Source: Apostichopus japonicus
Taxonomy: Eukaryota; Echinodermata; Holothuroidea; Aspidochirotida; Stichopodidae
DNA: 64,000 bases
NCBI RefSeq assembly: GCF_037975245.1
Contig: NC_092577.1
Coordinates: forward strand, 10,449,513 to 10,513,512
Direction of reading: 5' to 3'
Of the stretch, positions 32,126 through 43,593 are shown piece by piece (position 1 is the stretch's first letter; each line of letters begins with the position of its first letter). Made by a program: the position numbers and the translations under genes. The notes beneath the pieces were generated by a model. That model was given only the letters and a program-made list of their open reading frames with translations, was not told the origin of the DNA and searched no databases.

Positions 32126-33509
32126 ACCGTGTTATTGATAAATTGACATAAATACCTTACACGTTCACTTAAATATAAGAGAGTCTGGAACTTCATCATA
32201 TTTACAGCAATCTTGACCTGGTTTACAGTATTTCTGTTTCAAACTTTAGAGGGTATTTTCTCGAATTATTAATATTTCTTAATAAAATAAAGGAGGGGTT
32301 AATATCATGTTAAGTGATAGCTCTGTTTTTCTTTGTCTTTTCTTCTTTTGTTTTTTCTCTGTGCATCTGTTTTGACAGTTCGTGGTACTTCAGAGGAACA
32401 TCATACACGAACATTGTTTCGTGGAACAAAACGTAACTTATCAGTAAGAGCAAAATGTTAATGGATGTATTAAAGTCTCATAACCTGTTTGCTGAAATCT
32501 TTCCAGTTTACTGCACTAAAAGCTCAGTTAAAATGACACCATTCTATGCAATTTTTATATCAATATTCATTACTTTTATTGAGTTATCTGTCGTTAACAA
32601 GTCTGAGCTGAATAAAGATCGCCAGTTTTTTTTAACAAGTACGTACTAGATTCTCCAAACTTCAATCAAAATTTGCAACCCCCGCCCGACAGATCATGCG
32701 CCAATCATAGCTATCTGTTTTGTACACCGTTAGGCTACTGTGAGGACAAGGCCTACTTTCACTTTCGTCGTTAGCCTGTCTTAGGTAGCTTCTCTTGAAC
32801 GGTGTCTTTCTCTCGGTCTAACCGATATAGCTTGCGAAATTGTGTAATTTCCTTGTGTCATTTCCTTGTGAAATGTGTGAAGAAGCGGTTTCAGACGTTA
32901 CCTCTGTATAATTGTAAGAAAAGGAATAGGACTGAGTTGAAATCTTGATCGGGCCGCATGTGTAGACTATTTATGAATAGCTGATCGATGAATATACAAG
33001 ATGTTGACATGGGCAGTCGAAGTGATTTTACGGTAAATCGTTCGCGCCATAAGGGCAACAGAAATAAATTCCTTTCTTTTGATTGCGACAGCTTTTCTCC
33101 ATTAAACCCACCTGGGCAGAGTGCATTTAGTATAAGAAACATTGAATCTAATTCGGAGGTTGGTTTTCCGAAATTTATCAGCAAACAGGTTGAGACTTTA
33201 ATTAAATAAAAACTATAACCTATCACTTTTGTTACAATGAGAATACCATTTCTGTGTGTGTCGAAAGTCGTCATTTTAACAGTGATATAACAGTGCACCA
33301 GTTTAACAGTGATATAACAAACAGTATAACAGTGAATTTATAAAGATGATGTTGGTGAGTGTTCATGTTTGATTTAGGTTTCTAAGTGTATAGTTGACTG
33401 ACAGGAAGATGACCTATCTAACCTCTATGGCAAACTTCTGTAATTAAGAATAACGAGCGTTTGGCTATATTCCTTTTACGTTAATTGGTTTTCATTATCT
33501 ACGTCACGA
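32126..33509. other. Right-arm sequence without genes
   Basis: Pairs with about 8843-10239. Open frames here (for example 32891-33298 minus) are not preserved in the other arm, so I treat them as chance. Confidence 0.6.
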
Positions 33510-34440
33510 TACTAAGCCATACGTATACAGCCGCCAGTGTCGTATGTTGCTATTAGAAGCTGCTCGGTCTCGTTCACGTCTTATATGGTTATACTTTGTA
33601 AATTGTCGTCTGCTGGTCTTAAGGTAGCATACGCCCATTAAAAGCCCCATTGACTTACACACTAAATCACAAAAGTAATATGGTCTCTAAGTCTAGATAG
33701 AAGTTTTCACTAGCTAAACGCTACCCATCGCCGGATAGCTGGCAAGTTGGCCTTTCATGGCACTATCAATTTTTTGTATCATGACCATGTAGATTTTTTG
33801 CTATCCGAGCCGGAAGTTTTCGTCACTTGTAAACAAACCTCTTCACTCAGTGGTAAACAAATTTCCTACGCTGCTCCTGGGAGGCCTAAAGGGGTCTAAA
33901 ATTGCCTCAGTTTACCCAATTTTCTCACCACATGTACTTCCATTCATGCTCTTCAACATGCAAACCACAAAAAAACTAGATTATGATTGATAACAGGTCA
34001 CAAAAGATGTTCTCCTGCTGCCTTTTGGCACTTTTCCTGAAGGAGAACAATCGAGCGGATTGATATAGACTCTAATAGGAGTATGCCACCTTGATGCGCG
34101 TGTGTGTCAGCCATCTTGTACTTGTACGGTACCAGAGTACGTCTCAAATGACCTGAGATGCATGTCGACCATAGCATGTAGATTAATTCTTTTTTGTTGC
34201 ATGTACACACAATGATAGTTCTCAACTTACCTCCGTCGATATATTGGTTAATTCATATATCAGCTTAATATCTGGTCTCTAGATGGTGACTTTATATCAT
34301 ATTTTACAATCGTATAGTCACTGACAACGACTACATCTATGTAAAGTGATATCAAACGAGTACTTGATTACATCTGGTAGTGTTCTCATGTTTCTGTAAT
34401 TCAACCGATCATCAAAATGCATACACATTTCAGCTGGTAG
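33510..34440 (-). pseudogene. TRIM-family C-terminal pseudogene, split by a MITE
   Basis: Inverted counterpart of 4690-8842. The minus strand keeps NKKELIYMLWSTCISG, comparable to SEFIYMLWRAEISG of the intact TRIM gene, flanked by other relics in mixed frames. A 468-bp MITE (33623-34090) interrupts it about 25 codons further on, at the site that is intact at 8727-8730 in the left arm. The Harbinger insertion of the left arm is absent; its empty CTG is at 34374-34376. Confidence 0.78.
33623..34090. mobile_element. 468-bp TTAA-type MITE
   Basis: Inverted ends GGTAGCATACGCCCATTA and GGTGGCATACTCCTATTA are flanked by TTAA (33619-33622) and TTGA (34091-34094). The left arm's empty site reads TTGA (reverse complement of 8727-8730). 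No coding capacity. The G-purine start and TTAA-like target resemble the element at 14044-16836, although the ends are not the same sequence. Confidence 0.75.
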
Positions 34441-35177
34441 GACAGACAATGATGTGATTATTCATAATAGATATAATAATACTATGTTTACATTGCGCTA
34501 AAATGCAACTCTTGAAGAACAAAAATCTAAAGCGCTTTACAAAATCAATTATACTAAATACATGTTAAGAAAAAGCTTAATTAAAAAGAAACGACTTTAT
34601 TTGCAATAAAAGCTTACGACAGAAGTCGAATTTCTTATAGATAAGAGATAGCTAGTTCCAATGAGCAGGACGTTATATGAATTTCTAAACTTAAAGATTT
34701 AGAAGATGAACAGAGAAACTTTAAAATTGAGCTTGTTAATTTCGACACTGATATTGTTATCGTCACTGATAAGTTATTTTGTTTGAAGGAGCATCTTACG
34801 TGATGACCTGGCTGGACTTCAACTTAAGTAAATGTTCAAGTTATTTCGACGACGAAACTAGTTTTGTGATGTGTATCCTGCATTTGTGGTGATATTTGGT
34901 ATTTACTTCCTTCTACTCAAATGTTGACTAAGTCCAACAACCATGCGTTGTCGACACACGCAAAAGCATACGTTTTCTTCGAAGCGGGGGGGGGGGGTGG
35001 GGGGTTGCTAGACAGGAGCTCTCATTAACTTTACCCCAGGGGTACGCCAGGGGTAGATACAAACGATATACGAAACTTTATTCAGACCTCTGGTAGGGGT
35101 CAAATCGCGTCAAAAGTGATGGGTCCCAAAGACATGCCCACTTTGCAAAGTTTACACCCATTGAAATAAAACTTTAA

Positions 35178-36196
35178 AAGACCCATCTAACCAGTGCAGG
35201 GTTACATCTTTCCCGGCCCCTAACTCCCCAACGCAAATATACATAAGAAAACTACAAAAATGTAGAGAAGAAAACAATACCATAACTCTAAAGATACTAA
35301 CTCTAAAAAGGATAGAAGATAATGATGTCCTTCAAGTGCATGAAAATACAATAATAGTTAAGGGACTCTACACATTAACGACCGGCAACGTGCCGTTCAT
35401 ATGGTGACAATTATCTTAGAGGATTCGTGTAGTGTCATGTCAATCCGTCTGTAGTCACAAGGATTATGTCAATTTAAAACAAGTTTAGAATTTTGTTAAG
35501 TGCGCAGCCTATGAATAAACTCAATCACAAGTATCACCATACCTTTCTCTCAGGAATTCACACACACACATATATATATATATAGTATGTACTGTATATG
35601 TACTACTATATATATATGTACTACAATATATATATGTACTACTATATATGTTATGTACTGCTATATATAGTATGTACTACATATGTATATACTGTATATA
35701 TATACTACATATGTAGTTTATATAGTAGTACATATAAATAATAGTACATATATATATATAGTAGTACATAAATATAGCACGGTAGTACATACGCAGTACA
35801 TAACATAAAAAAAAAACTTAAATGTTTTTTAATTGCCTCCAACTTCAAATCAGCTAAAGAAATCGATTGGATCTTTCGTATTACTGTAAGTCTCACTTCA
35901 CCGGCCTCAACAAAGACTTAGGACCCCTTAACAACTATCAGTTCTACAAACATATGTAATCCGTTCTTTGCTCCTCAATTCGCTTCCTGTATAGTCATGG
36001 TTTATTTGGTTTAATTCCATCAATGCAACTTACACTTATCTAGCGTTATACTTTCATTGTGTTACATTTTGTACTTTTCATTCGACTGCCAAGTATTGCT
36101 GACGAAAGTTACCGGGGGACCGAAATTTCCAATATATTTTCTAAAATTGTACTCCTTATTTGTCAATTATGAGTCATATCTTATTTCTCTGGTTTG

Positions 36197-36198
<2 letters not shown>
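35178..36198. other. Intergenic, with a TATATGTACTAC minisatellite
   Basis: No gene seen. Positions about 35563-35790 hold TA-rich degenerate repeats of TATATATGTACTAC, some of them inverted and so able to fold. Confidence 0.6.
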
Positions 36199-36248
<50 letters not shown>

Positions 36249-36503
36249 ATCCATCCATCCATCCATCCATCCATCCATCCATCCATCCATCCATCCATCC
36301 ATCCATCCATCCATCCATCCATCCATCCATCCATCCATCCATCCATCCATCCATCCATCCATCCATCCATCCATCCATCCATCCATCCATCCATCCATCC
36401 ATCCATCCATCCATCCATCCATCCATCCATCCATCCATCCATCCATCCATCCATCCATCCATCCATCCATCCATCCATCCATCCATCCATCCATCCATCC
36501 ATC

Positions 36504-36577
<74 letters not shown>
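36199..36577. repeat. Compound (AT)n-(CCAT)n-(AT)n microsatellite
   Basis: An AT array at 36199-36246, about 64 pure CCAT units at 36247-36503, then another AT array with GTATAT interruptions. It generates false HPSI and MDGW frames. Confidence 0.98.
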
Positions 36578-36578
<1 letters not shown>

Positions 36579-38094
36579 GTAACCCCTCCTTCCCTTCGGT
36601 AAAGGTAATTAGGACAATTGGTGAGCAATATGTGTATCAAGTGGGCCTAGGCTTCAAGACAGGATAAAATTGTCTCCATGTCCGAATTGTTCAATGCTGA
36701 TATTCAATACAACTGCTGAGTCAGTTCTACACAGGTTACAATGAGAGACACAAAACACAAAGAAATGTACCATGAACTACTTATATTTCCAATCCTCCAA
36801 TTATGGGAAATGGGGATGTTATAAGGCTATCAATGGCACAAAACAATAAAAAGTATCTACATTACAAAATATGTCAACTCGACCACACTCTTCAATATTA
36901 AATCTTGCAGTTATATAACATACTAGTTACTGTGGTACTGAACACTGTACATCAACATGCAGCACAGGTGGTATAGACAATATTAACAATAATAAGGTTA
37001 CAGTGTGCACTGGACTATACACTGAACATTTAGAACTTAGAAAACTTAAACATATTTTCTATGGCCATGACAAAGGTTACAATAAAAGGAATACTTAAAC
37101 TTATCTGGTTTTACACTGGTGCTCTCGCAAACTGCTCGCTTTCTTGTTTCAACGCGGAAAGTTCATTTTCGCGAATTAGGGTTCCGGTGTACATCAGTGT
37201 GCTCCATAAATGACTTGGTAATATGCTGCAGTCCAGCGATTCACAAAACGATATGACAATTTAACAAAATAGTTAGGGTTATAGACTATAGTGACGTCTA
37301 CAGCTCGGTGGTAGCATCCGGTTCCTTAGGTAAATACAAAGTACAGGTAGGCTCCAAGAACAGCAATTAAGTAAAATATGAAAAGTCCATGGTAACCATC
37401 TCGGCAAGATCCAGAACAGTGGCCTAAAAGATACTAATATGACATTCTCATCATAATTTAAGAATATAACTTTACATGATGGACATCTTCAAAACTCCCT
37501 ATTTATACAACACTTTTTCCTTTAATAAAAATATCGTAAGTACAATAGATCAAGCAAGAGAAGTCTTGCTCTCCCTAGATGAAGAAACAATCTCTAAATA
37601 TATAAAGATACAATGTTACCAGAACTATGTGACAACAAGTGACAACAACTCCAGGCCACATGGCTTCCCCACATCATATTGGTTACTTCTAGCAAAAATT
37701 CCGTTGACCAACTAATAATATGACCAATCAGTAATTACATGATGGATTAGTCCTTATAAATATTCATGTCACCATGTGCCTTCCCTTCCCCAGCACTGGG
37801 CTATTTTGTAACCTTTTCCCACCAATACACTATAAATACTATTGTTCTAGGTATAAACCACAAGCGCTATTGTCTAGCAGGCTCAGTTTATCTCAGGAGA
37901 GAAAAGTAGCAAAAGATACATACAAAAAGGCTTTGTGAAAGTAAAATAACCATCACTAATCTGCAATATACTCAGCAGAGACAGGAAGTGTCTGTTTACT
38001 CTTTTTAATTAAAATTATCTACACTATTGACAGAAATTGCTTCAACTAGCAAGTGAAAACAACTAACGCACTATGTCATGACACCAGGGTTACA
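36578..38094. mobile_element. Possible solo LTR or terminal-repeat element, 1.5 kb
   Basis: The segment starts TGTAACCCCTCC and ends CAGGGTTACA, giving TG...CA with an inverted TGTAACCC/GGGTTACA end, and lies exactly between two AT arrays, as if inserted in one AT repeat. A TATAAATA sits at 37852. That fits a solo LTR of an unknown retrotransposon. The target duplication cannot be seen because both flanks are ATAT. No protein is recognised. Confidence 0.45.
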
Positions 38095-38140
38095 TATATA
38101 TATATATCTATATATATATCTATATATATATATATATATA
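38095..38140. repeat. (TA)n/(CTATAT)n microsatellite
   Basis: Short AT-rich array, the right flank of the TGTAACCC element. Confidence 0.9.
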
Positions 38141-39317
38141 AAATCTTTAAAATCACGACGGAATCGGATTAAATTAATCCGACACGGATTACAAATAATC
38201 CGATTTTCCAAAAGTTTTGTTAATCCAGCAAAATTCAATCAGTCGCTTAGACTTCAGTGCCATGCCGACACTCTTCTCTATTAAAAGATTCAATTCATGC
38301 TACTCCTTGTAAATTTCGGTGATCATGCCACTAAAGAAAAACTAGTTTTGCTTGAAAGTTCTGCATAACCAAATATTGGCTGTTTTACTATAACATAGTT
38401 AACTAAAAATTTTTATGTTTGGTGACGAAATTCAAATATCAAGTACCATTGGACAGAATAGTCCTACTGTGCGGTCACAGCAATAGGATGGTACACTGTA
38501 CTAACTTAAATCTCTGTCATGCATGTATATTACTGACTGTGGAACGTTGACAAAGGACTTTCAGCTGCAAACTATGTTTTACAGACGGTAAACCTAATAA
38601 CATCAGTTACTTTAGAAACCTCAACTAACGTCATACAGCCATCATGATCACTGTTGAAGATCAGTATCACATCAGGAGTACCGTTGAATTCTGATTTAAA
38701 GATTGGTTCGTCGATCTGAGTTTATTGAATTACTGTAAATGAGCTATAAAAGGGTCATAAAAACCCATTACTTTTTCCTATCAATGCTATCATTGGTGAG
38801 AAAAGAAATTATTTAAGAGATCAACGTGCCATGAAACAGTTACAGTGCGTCACTTATTTGATATTAGTGTCACAAAACATTTTCATTTTCATGGAGACTG
38901 CTGGTACATTAGAATGTTTATCTTAGAAATGGTGTAAACACTGTATTCTAGTCAATGCAAATCGAACATATGGTTTCACTCTGTTTATCCGTGACCATAA
39001 ATGATGTTGGCATACAACAGTGGTTTCAATATGATTTTCAATATGTTTCTTCTCTCCTCTGCAGAGCTAACCAAAGAAAAGGTATCTACGAACAATATAA
39101 TAGAGTATAGATTACGATATCCTCATATATACAACGTAACGAAAACTAACGAGAACTAAAATCACACTAAAGCTTCGTTTATCAAGGCTCAACAGAAAAC
39201 CCTAAAATATCTTGTTAATTCAAATGGCTTATCTCTTATTACGAAAGGTTAATATGAAACAAAATTGTTTGCAAACTCCTTATCCACTATACGGCCTGTG
39301 TTAAAGAATGTGTAAAA

Positions 39318-39365
39318 TTTAGTGGGCCTGACGTTTCGATCCTGGCAGTATCTTCTTCAAAGGGT
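39318..39365. other. Penelope-like tail motif
   Basis: GCCTGACGTTTCGATCCTGG followed by GAAGA-type sequence on the complement resembles the 3' flanks of many Penelope-like and related elements. Unit B has the start of the same motif at 55367-55385. No coding sequence is attached. Confidence 0.3.
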
Positions 39366-40143
39366 TGAATGACAAGTAACATTAACATAAGGGACAAATA
39401 CACGCATGGCAGAATACAAACAGGTTAAAGAGCAGGGTGAACACCAAAGAGATAGAGAATTAGTAGACAAGGGATGGAGAGAAGAAACAAACAAACAAAC
39501 AAGGGGAAGAGGACAGGTAGGAGATAAACTGTGGAGGGAAAGAGAGAGGATTAAATAAAAAGCTTATTATAGGTTGATAAAACTAAAAGTATTTGACATA
39601 TGGACCATCTTTGTATGACATAAAAGCAATGTACTAGACTTTTCAGATACCGTAAGAATCATTTACTGATCAAAATCTGTCTACAAATTGAAGAGCATAT
39701 TCCAAGTAATGGTAGACTATAATTATGGTTTGCCACAATCTGACGGTACCAAATTCGATTGTTGAGAAATTAAAGATATGCTCGAATGTCAGGAGATGGA
39801 AAAAAGTAAAACATCAATAAAGAAAGTTATTAAAAATGTTAAACTTCAAATGAAAACTTTAAACATAGCGCTAAACGTGAAGTAACCGACTTATTTCATA
39901 TTCGGCAAAACGACAGATAACTCAGAGACAAATATGACAAAAGATTTCAAATATAAGAGATTTCCTTAACGAAAGGAAAAGTAAAAATTGCGACGGGAAG
40001 TTCAAACTCAATCACATCTAGTATTGGGTACCACAGTCGCTAAGTTCCTTTGTGTCGACGAAGAAAATACAGTTATCAATTTTTTGGATATCTCACTAGG
40101 GATAAAACTGGTCCACCGTCATTTACGTTCAAGGATTAATGAT

Positions 40144-40324
40144 CTATTTCTCCACTAGACCGTAGGTATACATCTTTCCCACCTGGGATGTTACAATAAT
40201 GAGTTTTTCCGCAGTATCCATTTGTAATGTAGTCACACAACGGGAACTGTCATCTATCCGTCTAGTTGATAGTAACTGTCTCCCATCCTGGCTATACTGC
40301 GTCAAGATACGCTTTACATGTCCA
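40144..40324 (-). pseudogene. Severed C-terminal end of TRIM copy A
   Basis: The minus strand reads the last 58 codons of the TRIM gene (from HVKRILTQYSQDGRQ to YTYGLVEK and the stop) with no disabling change. It differs from copy B at about five residues. It is cut off from the main frame at 44783 by the 4.46-kb Harbinger insertion. Translation from an ATG inside the transposon end (40389) would give an 81-residue chimera, which I consider accidental. Confidence 0.9.
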
Positions 40325-40577
40325 GGGCCCCGTTCCACAAAGACTAACTTACGCTTGATCTTGAGATCAAACTTAAGTTCGATTCTCATGCGATTGATCG
40401 TAGCGTAAGTTCGATCGTTAAGTAGCGTTCCACAAAATCAAACTTACGCTACGCATGATTTTAATTAATATTTGGTTAGTGGACGAGGCTACTGTGACCT
40501 TTCGTGACCTCAAATCACTTGTGTCTCCGAAGTTTTGACACGGCGAACAACCTGTCGGCGCATTACATGTCATCAAA

Positions 40578-40586
40578 ATGGTGAGT
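40578..40586 (+). promoter_or_regulatory. Candidate ATG-only exon and donor of the Myb-like gene
   Basis: The ATG at 40578-40580 is followed directly by GTGAGTAAAT. A matching acceptor (TTTTTCCTAG) lies at about 41826, and the joined frame enters the Myb-like exon. Harbinger copy 1 has the same ATG-GTAAGT layout. Confidence 0.5.
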
Positions 40587-41826
40587 AAATATCAGATAAA
40601 TGTGTCAGAATAAACATTTAACCACAATCTTTACAAGAATAACCTTTACCATATTTTATTGCACTGGTTCGTTGTGTGCTACGACTCAAAAACATTGAAA
40701 GATCCTCCGTAGACCGCATTTTATCTGCCAACTTGGTAGTCTTTGCGTACGTTAAATTAGTTTAATACATGCAGTCAGTGTTATATGTAGGCTATGTACT
40801 AGAGCCTAGAGGAATACACAGGACAACGTTAGGCCTGTCTACGTCTTTTCTTAAGTTTAGGCCTAGCAGTAGCACAAATTTATATTAGCAAATGACTACA
40901 GTATAAAGGATAAACTACATAAGTATACGCCTGTATTATTACACGGACGACTTATTATTACAAGACTATACAAGTATACTTAGGCCTATAACGGTACCCG
41001 GCTAATGATTACAAGTGGGATCATTGACTGATATTGATAAATTGTCACAATTTCGTAGTAAGGAACTCTGTATGAAGTCCAGACTAAAGAGAGAGGTATA
41101 GTTATTGGACTTGCACCCTTAAGTTATACTTATAGGCTTAATTCTGAACAAAAGTGAAAGTCACCTTGCTTCCGACTAAGGCCTTGCTAGCCTAATTTTT
41201 TTAAAGTCCACAAAACAAAAGTAAAAGCAGTAATAGCCTACTGTAAGTCTACAGGGCCTAACCTACACACACTAACGTCTGATTTGTATACCCATGGAGC
41301 TTATAAACAGATAGCTCCATGGTATACACTATGTTTCTTTTGGCTGAACTTAAGCTGACCGGGAGTTTACATCCTTAGTACCTGTAAAATGATTTATTTT
41401 GGATTGTTTCAGTCTAGGCCTAAATCATTGTTAAATCGGAAGTTGTCTTTTTGAAAGGCAACACTGCAGGTAAACAGGGTTTTTGTTATTATGGACCTTC
41501 CTTGCTAGGTGTACACAAAGCAAGCAACTTTATCCTAGACGAGGCCAGAGTAGCTAAGTCGGGCTGGGACTCTACTACAAAATACAAACACGTTTAAAGC
41601 CGATCGTAATTCAAGGGACATGGCTTGAGAAGCTATTACAATTAAAGCTGTTCAATGGGATGAGCAGCCGTGTGTGCTGCTTGCCTATAGCCATTGACTG
41701 TTGGAACTCAAAAGAGAGGTCACAGGGTTTAGCCTGGTATTGGCAAGGCTGGCTCATTAAGTTTAGAGCACAGTGTTCTTGAGTCGTTAATGATAACTTG
41801 ACAATTTTCACAGTAACCATTTTTCC

Positions 41827-42020
41827 TAGTCTAACTCAAAAGAAAGAAATCCAGGAAAAAAAATTTTCCCAGCAAGAAATGTTTATTCTTTGCCAGTTTG
41901 TCAAAGAAAATCGTGATAAATTGTTTGGTCGAGCTGGACATTGCTTTCTGAACTAAAAATGAAGTGGTCAGATTTGAAGATTTTGGCCAAAAAATATCAA
42001 AGAGCTAAACATGCAACAGG
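41827..42020 (+). pseudogene. Harbinger Myb/SANT-like protein, exon 2
   Basis: After an acceptor the frame reads SNSKERNPGKK; past an A-run slip it gives FSQQEMFILCQFVKENRDKL, then KMKWSDLKILAKKYQ and RAKHATG, ending at a CAG/GTAAAT donor. This is the trihelix Myb/SANT-like domain of Harbinger partner proteins (related to NAIF1), which binds transposon ends and brings the nuclease into the nucleus. Two frame breaks (the A9 run near 41858 and near 41950) disable it. The next exon (42115-42211) supplies the GGGP that normally follows the domain, supporting the splice model. Confidence 0.72.
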
Positions 42021-42114
42021 TAAATAGCATTTATTGGCACCTCACATCCATCACATTTTCTTGACACATAGTAAAATCCAAATTGATAAACATTGTTCAT
42101 ATCATTTTATTATA

Positions 42115-42211
42115 GGTGGAGGGCCAGCAGCTGTATACAGCCCTGTTTACGAGGCCCTGCTCTGGGGACATCAAAGACCGACCCTTTGACTGCTTTTTAA
42201 GCGAGTCATCA
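42115..42211 (+). pseudogene. Harbinger Myb/SANT-like protein, probable exon 3
   Basis: Flanked by TTATTATAG and by CACAG/GTACAA. Joined after CATGCAACAG it gives ATGGGPAAVYSPVYEALLWG, matching the TGGGP stretch that follows Myb/SANT-like domains. An in-frame stop is present further on. Further exons may lie at 42590-42700. Confidence 0.5.
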
Positions 42212-42220
42212 CAGGTACAA

Positions 42221-43590
42221 TTTATTTTTGATATACATGTTAACAGACCCAATTTGATGTTGAGTACAAGAAGCCTATGGTTTTTGGTGGAGGTTAAAGG
42301 TCATTTGTGATCACCAGAAGTCAAATTGTGAAAGCCTAGAAAAACTTACAGCACTCCAACTTAATATCATGCACAATATGTTTTTGGTACCCTTGATGAA
42401 TAATTTTGAAAAAGATAAAGGGCATTAAAAGGAAAAATAGTTACCTTTTTCCAAAGTGAAAAAATCCTTTCACAGAATTTTAAATTATGTGCAATTATTC
42501 TATTGTTACGTCTTATAAAGGGGACGGCATCCATAATGGAAGGGTTAAAGGAGTATCTTGTAATTGATCAATTGTTTTCATTTGCTCTATTCACAGGATT
42601 CACATGCACCAACAGAAATGTCACCAAACAGGCAGTCAACCCATGCCCCAACAGTTCATTCCAGGCTAAAGAAGCCAGTTATACTGTCTCACTGTTTTAA
42701 TTACACAGCCTACACTATAGTGTACTCTTCTACGTGGAATATAGGCCTATTGGTTTTTTTTACTAATGTAGCTTTATTGCATATACAAGTGAACTACTAC
42801 TTGAATAGGAAAACCATCTGAGAGGGAGTTGTAGATAATATTAATGATCAAGGATTGTACACTGCCTTTCCAACCATCTTTGAGTTGAATGTAATTTCTG
42901 AACCGTTCATTATGTAACAGCATTGTAGGTCAACTTTAGATACTAATTTTTAGCTTGTAAACTATCTGCCTTAGATATTAAATTTCTATCGGGTGTATAC
43001 TACTGGAACTAAATTGATGGTCAACGTAACTTAAATTTTCTGCCCTTTTGCTAAGATCATGTGTAGTATCTGTTCTCTTTTGAGGGGAATGGTTATGCAC
43101 ACCTGACGATGATCACACAGTCACAGTCCCGATGCAAAGAGATTAGGGTTGAGAGCGGATCAGTCGTTCGGTAGTTTGGTGTTCGTGCCCAGGTTCTTTC
43201 CTGGGCGACTTTTTCTTAAAAAGTATATAACTTAATTAAATTCAAAATGCGATTTTAAGTTGTTATGTTAGAATGTCAGAACTTTTTTTTATTTGCTCGA
43301 ATGCATGTGGTATATGAAAATGCAAAATGTTTGGTTGACATGACATTCATATTCTTTGCTGACACTATATACAGCCAAAACTAATTTGCCTCTTTTTAAG
43401 TAAACAAGGATAGGGGAAGAGTTTTGGTTCTATTAGCATGCCATCGCCAAGCAGACATCAAAATTTGCTCTTGAGCTGGCTGTTGACATGCTCAATCTTG
43501 GCTGGTGTCCTTGTCTGAGCACTGCAATTAAAGAATAACTATAAATTTGAAGACAGCTGTTTATTTCATTGTTCACTATTAAGTAATTTA
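42221..43590. other. Harbinger interior between its two genes
   Basis: No confident coding sequence. A possible later exon of the Myb-like gene lies near 42600-42700. Around 43150-43204 there is a degenerate tRNA-like stretch, too weak to call. Confidence 0.45.
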
Positions 43591-43593
43591 TGT

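Larger units (their letters stand above)
30385..35177 (-). repeat. Right arm of the giant inverted repeat
   Basis: The reverse complement of this arm matches 4264-17263 in order. It is the more compact arm: it lacks the LINE, Harbinger and 2.8-kb TTAA insertions and has a 468-bp MITE and an extra G-rich stretch (about 34715-35040) instead. A G-rich run at 30624-30655 and a G10 run near 34986 are local differences. Confidence 0.9.

Noticed and set aside
36057-36667. Long frames of repeated HPSI and MDGW
   Set aside because: Produced by the CCAT array and the AT arrays; no protein-like composition.
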